Positions 35,035 to 46,467 of a stretch of DNA of 64,000 nt are shown piece after piece; within the stretch, counting starts at the first letter, position 1, and each line of letters opens with the position of its first letter. Made by a program: the position numbers and the translations under genes. Source of the DNA: Pseudoscleropodium purum (taxonomy: Eukaryota; Streptophyta; Bryopsida; Hypnales; Brachytheciaceae); contig OZ017795.1 of assembly GCA_963969395.1 (NCBI GenBank), positions 6,572,001 to 6,636,000 of the forward strand, read 5' to 3'. The notes under the pieces are model-generated. The model was not told where the DNA came from, did no database searches, and saw nothing but the letters and a program-made list of their open reading frames with translations.

Positions 35035-36273
35035 AATGAAGTCAGAAATTGAGTGAAGTAACGACGTTGTTATTCAAAGAAATTACCAAATGGCTATTAT
35101 GTTCTTGAGTTGCAGACGTCTTTCAATATTAAGACAACTCAGCTTGTTGGAGCTGGGATAGAAGTACAATCATTTTGTGCTAATATAGTAATCACTGCAG
35201 TAATATACTATCACCTCAAAAGAGGCAATAACGTAGGACGTTAAATCATGCCTAGGAAATGGGCTCAGGAGGCCAAATTTACCCAAGGGAAAAATGAAGG
35301 AATTTTTTATTTTTCACACAAATTCTTTTTTGCAAATTCTGAATTCATATTTGCAATCAAAGACCCCAAACTAGATAGGATTAGTCAAGAACATAACCTA
35401 GACACGGCTCAAAATAGGGGGCTTTTTAAAACTTTTATCCCCAGTAAAACCCCAAATTACCCTATTGAGCCCAATTTTGTGGGCATGATTTAACATGCCT
35501 GCATTAGTAATTGCTTGCACTACTGCTATCTTTTTTTTTGAAACATACAACCTTCGAGGATTGCAATGAGGATTGTCACGACACATCCATGGCAATGAGA
35601 TATTAACTAGAATTACATGCCACAAGCAACCCCATTAGAATACAAGAAGAGGGACACAAACAAGACCCAAGCAAGCAAAGTCGGCACGTGAGTCAGCACA
35701 AGGAATTGAATAGGCAACCTCATGGATGCACCCAAAGGCCCTTACCACTTGCCTGACCACTCGGGGTAGTTTAGGGTCATTTCAAACCACTACTATCCTT
35801 TTTGAGGTGATAGTAATAGTATCAAATCATGTCAAGTACAATAAAAACTATAAATGATTTACAAAAATACACATGTTAATTTTTCATTGGTTGTAAAAAA
35901 TTTATAGAAATTCTACAAGGGATGCACTACCCATTTTTCTATTGAATTGAATGTAATATTTTAACCCCTAAAGGACCAAGTTGCCTTTTCTTGGCAACGT
36001 AGCGATTTTGGGTAGCTAATTACAAATGAATTTTTTATTTTTTTTGGTGAAATTTTCACACAACATGGGGATGAGGTTTTTCTTTAAAGCCCAACAATTT
36101 TCATAACTTTTGACTACAAAGTTAAAAGTTTTTTACTACAGATAAAAAACCACTTTTTTCATAAATAAAAAATTGAATTAGTTTTCTAGAATTATATATA
36201 AGTGGAAAGCTATAAATCATTTCATTTTAATCAATGAGTCAAAAGTTATGAGGAGTTTTAGTTGGTGGGCAGT
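35035..36273. other. Intergenic DNA left of the CACTA element
   Basis: No gene is recognised. The short frames at 35248-35493 and 35398-35625 look like chance. Confidence 0.4.
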
Positions 36274-36276
36274 TAT
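36274..36276. other. Target-site duplication (left), TAT
   Basis: TAT lies directly before the left terminal repeat and is repeated at 46465-46467 after the right one. A 3-bp duplication is the rule for CACTA elements. Confidence 0.85.
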
Positions 36277-36978
36277 CACTACAAGAAAAACCTGTCCGAC
36301 ACAACCGACTAAAATATGACTGGATGTCCTAAATGACTACACTATGACTAGAGCTTTGTTATTTCACATTTTACACGACGTTTTTGTAAGGTAGTCATTT
36401 TACAGTCATTTTGCAAACGTAGGGATGAAGACTGTTGGAATTGTGACCAAACAGTGCGTTCATCCGCTGGTTTTCTGTGAGCACATTGTTCAATGGCATG
36501 ACATGGGCGGATGACGACTTTCGGTTGACATACTCAGTTGTATGGTAGTCCGTTAATGACTGTGTTTTGCCTGCATGAATGACTTCTTCCTACTAAGGAA
36601 TGACTGGTCTGTACTAGGAGATGACTGTGACGTCCACAATCAACATACTCAAACTTGAAATTATATTCTTTCCCATGAGATTAGTGGAAATCAAAGCATC
36701 CTACGTTCTTGAAAATGAATTTCAAAAAAACTCACATGCACTGAAACAAAATTATAGTCATCCACATGTGGAAGACCTCTTTCATTTTGTTGTGTAAGGC
36801 AAATGGAAGGGTGTGAGCATAATTCCTAGAGAAAAAGAATGCTCATCAACCTAGTATATTGCATGTGCTAACAAATTGTCCTCAGGTGACAAATCAATGG
36901 CCCCAATTAGAGACGGTACTTGTGAAGGTGTTGACACCACTTCTGGAGCTGTAAGACCAGGAGTTTCTACAGTGGTAC

Positions 36979-39900
36979 TTATGAATACATTAGGACTTCC
37001 AACACCTCCCTTTTAGCTCGTGCTTCTTTTTGCAAAACTATTTTCCATCCTGGTTTCTGTGGCACATCAGAGAAGAAGACTTGTGTTGCTTGGTTGGAAA
37101 AAATAAAGGGCTCTGACATGCGTGGTAGTTTGTGCTTGAAGTTGACCATCAAAAAGCCAGCATCATCGCGGACATACGTTGCATTGCCTTTATTATCTGT
37201 AGTCTTCATCCATTGGCATCGGAAAAGAATGATTGGTGTATGCAGTGGCCCATAGTCAAGCTTCAATATGTCCTTTAGAACTCCGACGTAGTTCACGGAC
37301 ACATCCGTTGCATCTGCAGTCGGTACTTCAAAAACCGAAGCTACTCCGGAATTATATGTTTGGAAATGATGTGTATCTCCATCATCTACTCTGAAATGGC
37401 TACCGAATGATTTCATCTTCGTATATCTTGCTGCCTTCTGTGATGGTTTTCTGATGAGCATCAATCGATCCTTGTCGTCAGGGTTTGTCACATCGAATGC
37501 CGAGTTCTGTACTACATTTGGGAGCCAGTCCTCAAATGCTGGAATAGTCGCATCTTGCTGAACTTCGGCCTTCCAATTCCTATAGTTGAAGGTAGAAATG
37601 TGAACCTCCAATACATAGAACTCAAAATAGAGACCACTTCCTACAAGATTTCAACTACAGCAAATGGAGTTCACGGTTTAGGTGATCAGTGGTTTCTTCT
37701 GATCAATGACTCGGTTACAACTGCACTTAATCATTTTATAGTAAGAGCTGTCATCCAATGACTAGCTGTGACTCACAGTTGACTACACAACAACTCGCAC
37801 TTGACTTTGTCATTGCTACTAACATAGAGTATTTCAGCATTGTTCATTTTGGTATTGCACATTCTTTTCCATTGGAAGACATAGAAAATAAAATAAAAAA
37901 ACTAGTACATCTATGCCTAACGTACATATGCATAGAAAACAAATAAGGTATACGGTCTACTTACAAATAATATTGCTGCAAACAAGACACATTGGCCAAA
38001 ACGTACTGATGTGCCACATCCCGGAGTGCAGGAGTCATCATGTACGGTCTTCCTACGCCCTGTAGCACCTCCTCTGCATCACCATACTCTTCGTCAGCAT
38101 CCCAAACACGCCTCTCTGTGAACTGAAAGCTCTGTAGGTACTCCGTTACAAATCCAATGCATTCATCTTTGAGGTATCCCTCAGCCATACATGCTTCAGG
38201 GCGAGCCAAATTCCTCACATGATTTTTCAGTGTTTTCATGTACCGTTCTATTGGGTACATCCACCTTGCGCTGACTGGACCACATAAGTCTAGCTCTTGA
38301 ACCAAATGATATGGGTGGTGTGTCATTATGTCAAAGAATGACGGTGGGAATTCCATCTCCAACAAAGCCATGGTCTTCGCCACATCGGCTTCCAAGGAAG
38401 AGAATTCAGCGGGATTGTATGCTTTAGTACAAATTCTTCTAAAAACCTTACTCATCTTCATGATAGCCATCCTGGGACCTGGTTCCATCAAACCTCTCAA
38501 AGCCAATGGTAATATTTGTTGCATTAGGACATGATAATCATGAGACTTCAGTCCACCAAAGTTTTTCTTACGTAAGTGCTTGCCCAAGTCGGAGGAATAG
38601 CCTGTTGGTGTCTTCAAAGACTCAATGCACGTTAAGAATACTTCAAGCTCTGCATCTCTTAATACATATGGTGTTGCAAGTTTCACCATCTTCATTGGAT
38701 TCCTCGGGTGCGCAGTTAGCCACAAATGCGGTCGTATATTCCGCCTCTGTAAGTCCCGCCTTACTTTCACAGTGTCTTTCTTCCTAGTGATGGTTTTCAA
38801 AAAGTTCTTTGCCAAGTTCATTTCGCAATGCATGACATCCAAAGTGTAGCGAATAAGCAATTTCTGCATGCACTCAGGAGACGGTATAAGAATTCAATCG
38901 TGAATTGTTGTCTGCGTTGGAGCAATGAATAACTATAATTTCATTGCACGACTATGGCACGTTTGAGAAATGACTAATTAGTAGGACAGACACAGTTGAA
39001 AGAGAGTCACTGCTAAGTCACTACTGTCCACCTCACAACTAAGTAACACCTATTCTATTGTCTCATTATTGTACTTGTAGTCTGCGACCACCACACTGGA
39101 ACATCGGCACCTCAATTAACAAGTTCTTTATATGCATAGTTTGTAGGCCAATACCATAGACAGACAATCTAAAGTGGTTTGACAATAGGCCACTAGATCA
39201 GTAAACTGCATTAACTTGTTCGTGGAAATCAGAATTGAACTCTAGAAAGTCTTCAATACTTAATTTGACACATATTACCAGCGTCTGAAGACAACATTAC
39301 CTTCCAGTAAGGCAACCTGTATAGGATGCTCAATCGTTTGACACCATGCACTTTAGATGGGTCCCTTGATCCTGCTTCTCGATTTGGCGCTGCTTTCCAT
39401 GCTTCATAGTCGGCTGCATGCTGTAGCTGTTCCTCGACCGTCACTCGTGGAGGCTTCAATCGATTCTCCATACAACCATCAAATAAGTCTTTCATGTGAG
39501 CTAACTTGTAATTGTGTCTTTCTGGCAACCAACGCCTAGTCCCACCATATGTCTGCTTCCCCAGCTCCATAGAATGCTGTGCACCCAAGTTTGAACCGCA
39601 CCAAGGACAAGCAGCAAATCCTTGATGGGAAAATCCGCCAACCACCCCATAGCCGGGAAAATCATGAATCGTCCATAGGAGCATGGCCCGCAATGTGAAT
39701 GCTCTTGCTGAGACTTCCTTTGCTATGTCATAAGCTGGAACACCTTCCCACAATTGCAATAACTCTTCTACTAGTGGCTCTAAGTACACATCAAAATTTT
39801 CACAGGTGATAGACTGCCTCCCCGGGATCAATAAAGACAACATGATGAAGAACTTCTTCGTGCTCAACCAAGGTGGCAAATTATAATTCAGTAGAAGCAC

Positions 39901-41064
39901 CGGCCAAGTAGACCAGTTGGACCAATTCTGCTTATACGGATTCACCCCATCTGCAGCTAGAGCGAAATGGATATTTCTAGGGTCGTTGCTAAAAGTGGGG
40001 TCAACATTTTCGTGAAAATGCCGCCATGCCTTTGAGTCACAGGGATACCGGACCAAACCATCCCCGCCTTCCCGATCGCTCCTATTCTCGGAATGCCAGA
40101 GCATCAGTTTTGAAATGCTGGGGCTCCTGAACATTCTTTGTAGTCTTGGTATGATGGGGAAGTGCCTCAGAACCTTCACAGGTAACATCTTCCTTTCCTC
40201 ATCTCTATACCTAGGCCCATCACATTGAGGGCACCGCATTGCATCTGCGTGTAAGCCTCTGAAAAGGATGCAACCTGTTTGACAAGCATGTATGCTTGTG
40301 TAGGCAAGTCCCAATGTCTGTGTCAAAGAACGTGCTGCGTGGTAGTTCTTTGGCAAACAATTCCTGTCAGGCAATATGTGACCATGCAAGATATTGAACA
40401 ACTCGTCCGCAAAGGTATTACTAACTCCATGCATTGTGCACAAGTTCATAAGCAAAATTGTGGTTGTTAGCTTTGTGCACTTGGTGCCACTAAAAAGATC
40501 TTGAATTGCCTCTTGTAAGTGGCGAGGATCAAACTGTCGGTCCTCCCAAGCGGCTTCTCCAATTTCACCGGCAGGCACCCAATCAGCAAGACCTTCGTCA
40601 TTCTCTGGTGGGCCTTGCATTGACCCAATGCTACACTCATCGTGCAGTGAATCGGCGGTCATGAAGGCTTGTGCCACTTCTTCAAGAACTCTGTCTTCAA
40701 TATCATTTTTCCCATCGTCATGAGTGAATGCATTCTCAAGGATCCCTCGCGTATCCACTTGGGCATCCACACCCACGCTACAGTTGTCATGGGAGCCCCA
40801 GAATTCGTCCTCCCATTCATTGTCGGACAAGTCTCGAGTGCCAGGCCCTCTCCACACCCTGAATCGTGGATGCCGTCCATTTCGCATGAGGTGTTCCCGC
40901 ACATTTTTTATGAGCAGCTTGCGTTGACCTTGGCAATCCATGCACAGGCAATGGATTCTGGAAGCATTGAGTTCACGAGCTCGCTGAAACTCGCGAATCC
41001 ATAATTTCTCATCGCGGAGACGTTGCCTTTGTGGATTTGAAAGGGGCAAGCGCGCTGGTAGCAT
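36979..41064 (-). CDS. CACTA transposase (Transposase_21, DUF4218 and DUF4216 regions)
   Basis: The enzyme cuts and moves the element. A three-exon model (41064-39301, 38863-37965, 37636-36979) keeps phase and gives about 1,106 residues, the usual size for TnpD-type proteins. Exon 1 holds the N-terminal Cys-rich part (RIHCLCMDCQGQ), then the Transposase_21 core with LRHFPIIPRLQRMF, FALAADGVNPYKQNWSNWST, MLSLLIPGRQS and GFAACPWCG. Exon 2 has the DUF4218 region (LDVMHCEMNLAKN, LPLALRG, SARWMYPIERYMKTLK). Exon 3 has the DUF4216 region (ILKLDYGPLHTPIILFRCQW, FIFSNQATQVFF). No internal stop was found. The acceptor of exon 3 (AG before 37636) is chosen by phase and is the weakest point; the gene might also continue 3' in another frame. 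Confidence 0.85.
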
Positions 41065-42179
41065 TTTGATCGTACACTTCTGAACTTCAACAACTACACG
41101 AGGATGTCATTTTCAAATGTGAGTTCCAAAAATTTTCTGAGTACTAACCTTGACAACAGAATTATGGAATGCCAGAAAATTTCCAAGCAAACCACACTTA
41201 AATTTCTTCACATGCAATGAAAATAGACTACGATATGACTGTTGTGAACTCATAGCCAACTTCATGAAAGTACAAAATGACTGAAGAGCCCGAAGGTCAA
41301 CTGAGTGACAACTACATACAACTACAGAATGACTTCAACGAGTTAATACCTAGTCATTTACCAACGTCTCTCATTCTCAAACAAAGTAATGACTTCGCAA
41401 GGTTCACGTTGAGTCCTTACCTTGTCTACTTCATTGCACAATGACGTAGTCCATATAATTTCAAGGGGAAGTCCACACTTGAATACAATTTTCCTGACAT
41501 GTACATAGCATCCCCTTCATTTCACATGGCTTCTCAACACAACAAGAAACTGAAGGAGAATGTACATGGGCAACGTAGCATATGCACAAGGAACCACAGC
41601 ATGGCATGTAAGGGAAAATAGAAGAACTTTTGAAAGCACAGTAATTCAAATTAAGATTGTCGGATCATCTTGTAGAGCATCGTGAAGTACAACATTTAGT
41701 GCTTGAGGTAAGTTCGGCATAATTCTGAAGACGTATGAGTAGTTTAGGGTTGAAAGCACTTAAGAAATTCAGGGTTCATTGAAAGGCAATTTCTACAATA
41801 AAAGGTTAACACTTCGTGCCCTCAAAGGCAATCCCACAAAATTATCACCGACGCAGAGCACAGATATTGCTCTCATGATTGACGTCCACAAGAAAAGGAC
41901 CAAATTCAGTGGACATTTATTACCGTATCAAGAGGTGATTCTCTGCCGTCGTTCTATAGCGACACAGAGTACTGGCTACTATAGGCTTCTTCGTTATTCA
42001 CTTTAGCGGAATTTCTTCAACGACGCTAGGAAGGCAGCAAAATCAAGATTCACGACAAAGCCGGCTCTTTTGCATTCTGCTATTTGATTGCAGCTACGGC
42101 ACGCGGTCATCACTTCTCTTCCTGTGACAGACGTCCGATCACTTAGGCGCTTGCAAGATAGTGACGGAGCAGGAAAAAG

Positions 42180-45100
42180 GTGTGCATACCCTTGTTTCTT
42201 GGTAACGCGCTGCTTGTGAACGTCAATCCCTACAGTACTATTGTTGGGCACTATGGGCATTTCACTAACCTAATTCAGAAGCAGATGGAAGAAGAGAAGA
42301 CGGCAATAGGAGACGAGGGAAAGTTTGCCTACGAATTAGAACGAGACAAGCGTGTGCAGCTCTTACAACAAAAACTGAAGCCTATGGAAGTGGCCATCCA
42401 AAGAATGTAAGTCCTCAGCCTTCTGTTCTTCATGCACTGGAGTTCTTGTGCAATTTCTGTCCGCTTTTCTTGTTTCTTGCTCAACTACTACATTAATTGG
42501 TCTCGGAAGCCGAGTCCAGTCATTGTATAGTAGACTTCCAGTTGCAGCGTACTACTCATGTATGACTGCATTTGTTATTCTAGTAGTGCTCAAGTCATTG
42601 TAGAGTCATACATTAGTTTAGTGGGCATAAACTAGTTGAATAAGTTGAGGAGTACTAGAAAACCGCCACGTTGCACACGTTTGGCGGTTGTATGGCGACG
42701 TACGGAGGCTGCAAAGGCTAGCGAAACCCTAAACTCATCCGTAGAGTCATACATTAGTTTAGTGGGCATAAACTAGTTGAATAAGTTGAGGAGTACTAGA
42801 AAACCGCCACGTTGCACACGTGTGGCGGCTGTATGGCGGCATAAGGAGGCTGCAGAGGCTAGCGAAACCCTAAACCCGTTCTGAGGCACAGACTTTGGAG
42901 TAGAGAGTTTGTCGACATTCACGGTAGCATGCGCTCTTGTATTTTGTTTGACCTACCTCGTAGCGACGTATTGGACTGTAGTAAGCTGTGAATTCATGTG
43001 TGTAGGACAAAGGATTTGAATCCCCAGAAAGAAGTATTGCTTGAGGCAGCTGATGCGGGAAGGGGTCACATTGCAAGAGAGAACTTTGGATTGCCCAGAC
43101 GAAGTCATCCGACGTTGCCAGTGAGGGAAAACGCACGACGTAGGAGCAAGCGTGTGCAGAGGAGGGGCAAAATGAGTGTAGATGCGGCTTCATCTTCTGA
43201 CGAAACCAAAACAGACGACGAAGGTATTGCCGCAGGTATGATGAATCTAGCAATTGTGTGTGCACATGTTCAGAGCAAGGTGACCTCGGAGGTCCCGCCT
43301 ACAGGTAATTTGCCCTTCTCGCGGTGTGGGCCTCCTCGTACGCTGAGTAGGGTTTGTAAACGTCATCGTAGTGGAGAATGGTACGTATAGAAGTTGCATT
43401 CTATGACGGCTATAGTGTGATTTGTTTTGTTAGAAAAGATGGCGGTTTTTACTTCACTGTATACACGCTGTAGTTCAAGTAAAACTCTTGGATAGAGAAG
43501 CAGATTTGACTCACAATTGTACTTCTTCTTTACTTGCAAGATGGAAGAGCAATGCCACACAGGGAAGGACTTGAGCGGTTTAGGGTTGCTGATGAAAATA
43601 TTATTGGACGTGGATGTAGGTAAAGCTAGTACGATGCAAGTGTTCGACTCACACAGGGAATTCCGAAGGTCGTACAAGGCAATGATTTCTTGGCCGACGC
43701 GAGCGACATCCCTGTGGACGGAATTGGCCAATGTCCTCCATAGGAAGTGCAGGATCGGGAGTTTGTGAATGTAGACACCAACAAAGTGGACTCCGACACG
43801 CATATTACTGGCGGTGATGCAAGTAATATCATGGATCTTGAAGAGGATGGAGAGAACAAAGTGGAGGACCCCAGAGAACTTGTGGAACCAATTGCTGCTC
43901 CAACCAAGTCTTCCCCTCCTAAGCAGAAGAAGGCAACAAAAGCAGTGGATGTGGTCCAAGTTGGGAAAAACATGGTGGACGACTCAGAGAAGGCAGTGGA
44001 AGCAAGTAGTGCTCCAATGAAATCTTCTCCAAAGAAGCAGAAGAAGCTAACGAAAGCATCCACTGAGGTAAATGCAAAGGCAGCACTCCCTGATTCTAGG
44101 TCAGGACAGGTGAGAGCTGCTTCAAATTTACGCATTGTACCCATCAAAAATGCAAAAGCTAAATTGCTAATTTTCAACATTCATGGGACCTTGCTGGATT
44201 GTAGTCTGGCTGAGGAGAAGAATCCAAACTCTAGAATTAGGCCCACGTTGAGAACGAAGAGCAGGAGGGTATTTTTAAGACCATGGTTGCAACCCTTTTT
44301 GGCATGGTGCTTCTTTAATTTCACAGTGGGATTTTGGGGCAGTAAGAGTCAGTCTTACATGGAAGACATTGTGCCCACAATGATAGAAAGGCAAGGACAT
44401 TGTGACTTCAGTCCTCTCTTTGTGTGGGGTGGGAAGAAATGTGAGGCTGTACAGTTTGAGGGCGGCAAACCAATAGCTTGGGGGAAGCCTTTGTCAAAAG
44501 TTTACAGTGAATGGCCTCAATTTATCCCCTCAAACACTGTGGTCGTTGACAACAATGCATCAAGAGTGTCATGCAATCCGCAAGCCAATGTCGTCATCAC
44601 CAGTGCGTTCTATGTTGCTGATTTGGCAAAACTAGCTGATGACAACAATTACTTGAAGTCCACATTGTGGCCACTTTTGAAAGCTCTGTATATCGCTACA
44701 GATGTGAAGGAGTTCTATGCACAGAATGCTTCACATGTGCAGAACAATGCAGTTCAAGGGCATGATTTGACACAGAATTCAGATCTCAGTGACAATGCGC
44801 TTACAGAGGAAGGTGAGGGGACTTGTGGACCACAAGGTTCAAGCTCATTCGTGTCCTCTCACCTTCTAATTGTTTTCAATTCTAACAAAAAATTTGTGTG
44901 TGTTTGTTGAAGGCATGGAAAAGAGAGACAAGGGCAAAGACGACAGCGGCAGAGGACAAGAACCGTGACTCTTCCAAAAAAAAGGTGAGATGTTGAAGCT
45001 TGAATGTGTTGGAGTACACAAATTTCATTCGGGGAATTAGAAGGCTGAGGTCAATGTTGTTTCAATTGTATGACTCAGGAATGACTGCCTAGTCATTTGG

Positions 45101-45537
45101 TAGTTGCATTATCCTCATCCAGTCCTCATATGTGACTCAACTGGGGAAGTTGTTAGTCAATTTTCAGTTATTTATTGTATGAGTGACTACATTGGCAATG
45201 AGAAGTATGTTTTGAAGGTCCCACGGGTAGGAGTACTTCCTGTATCTAACAAAACAAATCTATCTTTCAGCTCAACTTGTATGACAATGTGTACCTCGTC
45301 AATCCACGATCCACTCGGCAGAAGGTGGCTTTGGGAAGAATCAGCGGTATAGGAGGGATAGATAAGTTCCATGGCATGCTCATTTCGGATGGTTGGTTTA
45401 GAGTGGACGTGCGGGAGGTTTCGCAACCGAAGGTGTCGTTGATGTTTCCCAAGCCGGAGGCTGACCAAGAAGTAATGCACGACGTTCAAGGTGGAAACGT
45501 CATTTGGGATTCCACGTACATAAAGTTGAACCCATGA
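42180..45537 (+). CDS. CACTA-borne FCP1/NIF-like (HAD) gene with DUF8039-like end
   Basis: The probable second transposon gene is divergent from the transposase. Likely exons: 42180-42406 (EKTAIGDEGKFAYELERDKR, charged), 43006-43304 (KR-rich RRRSKRVQRRG, acidic patch) and 43541-43619. A long frame (43747-about 44815) follows with Lys/Ala-rich repeats KSSPPKQKKATKA and KSSPKKQKKLTKA, then an FCP1/NIF phosphatase-like domain (about 44155-44720). The last exon, 45271-45537, begins LNLYDNVYLVNPRSTRQKVA and ends GNVIWDSTYIKLN, like the DUF8039 module of plant CACTA-associated proteins. HAD motif I is FNIHGTLLD where active enzymes have DxDGT, and the late DD is DN, so it is probably not a phosphatase. 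The link into the 43747 frame is unsure, because an in-frame TAG lies just before it. A DNA-binding or accessory role is inferred. Confidence 0.6.
42601..42880. repeat. Tandem duplication of a 141-bp unit inside the CACTA element
   Basis: TAGAGTCATACATTAGTTTA begins at 42601 and again at 42742. The copies differ at a few places in the GC-richer second half (GTTTGGCGGTTGTATGGCGA against GTGTGGCGGCTGTATGGCGG). They lie in the first intron of the plus-strand gene. Confidence 0.9.
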
Positions 45538-46467
45538 GATTACTTCACTGCTGGTGTAAGTGTAGTGTAACATTTGCATGCAAGACTGATAGCCCTCTAT
45601 AGTACATAATTGTCGTACTTCTAAAGGAAGAGGGCATGTATTTTGATTTTAGAGTGGTCAATGCCTTGAATTCTCACAAAACCTTGTGTGTAATAATTCA
45701 GAGAAATGCAATCATGGATGTAGACATTGACAAAATGCTTTAGTTGTCTTCCATTTTGTAATGGTATGTGCATCCATTGCTTGTACAACTATTTTTCTTC
45801 TCAATAGTTCTCATGTTGGTTGGCTTACTTGGCTATCAATTTTCTATCACTTTCATGAAAGCAAATGCTGAGCTATACAACCACATCGTACTAAAACAGC
45901 TTTTAAGCTTCGTTACGTTGTCAACCCTAGTATTGAAATATAACTAAGATGCAACTCAGGTGCAACTGCAGTAGCACTTAAGCATAGGAGACTGACTACT
46001 GTTTAACTACCACTTCACTAAGCTGCAGTTGCAATTGCAACAATACACAATGACATGACTGTAGTTCAACTGAATCCCTACTAGGGAATAACTGCACCAG
46101 AACTTGTTGTCCATTTGAACGTCTGAACATTGGATTGGACCGCCTACCAGCAATTGCCATGTGGACTAAGTGGGGCCCACCATCAGAATTCGACTACAAT
46201 GGGACTAAAAAATGACTACACTATGACTAACGAACCCAAGTGCCACGTCATGCAGACCTGAACATGTCAGAGGCCACGTAGGAATAATTCATCCAAAACT
46301 TTCCTTGTACAATGATGGATGGTGATATTAAGAATGCAGTCATGTCCTAAAGGACTCGTCCACAATGACTGCGGAGCCCCATTTTTACAGGCAATCATAT
46401 ATGTCCGAAATGACTAAAAACGTAGTCATTTACGTAGTCATAGAATGCCTATATTCTTGTAGTGTAT

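Larger units (their letters stand above)
36277..46464. mobile_element. Complete CACTA (En/Spm-type) DNA transposon, 10,188 bp
   Basis: The left end CACTACAAGAAAAA and the right end TTCTTGTAGTG form an 11-bp terminal inverted repeat, flanked by the 3-bp duplication TAT. Both subterminal regions (about 36300-36640 and 45950-46460) are crowded with short repeats built on ATGACTA. The phrase AATGACTACACTATGACTA occurs near both ends (36332 and 46209 regions). Two divergent genes lie inside: a transposase on the minus strand (36979-41064) and an FCP1-like gene on the plus strand (42180-45537). The structure looks recent and possibly autonomous. Confidence 0.93.

Noticed and set aside
42003..42260. 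An 85-codon open frame on the minus strand in the CACTA element.
   Set aside because: It overlaps the start of the plus-strand gene and resembles no family; it probably reflects antisense of the coding and leader sequence.
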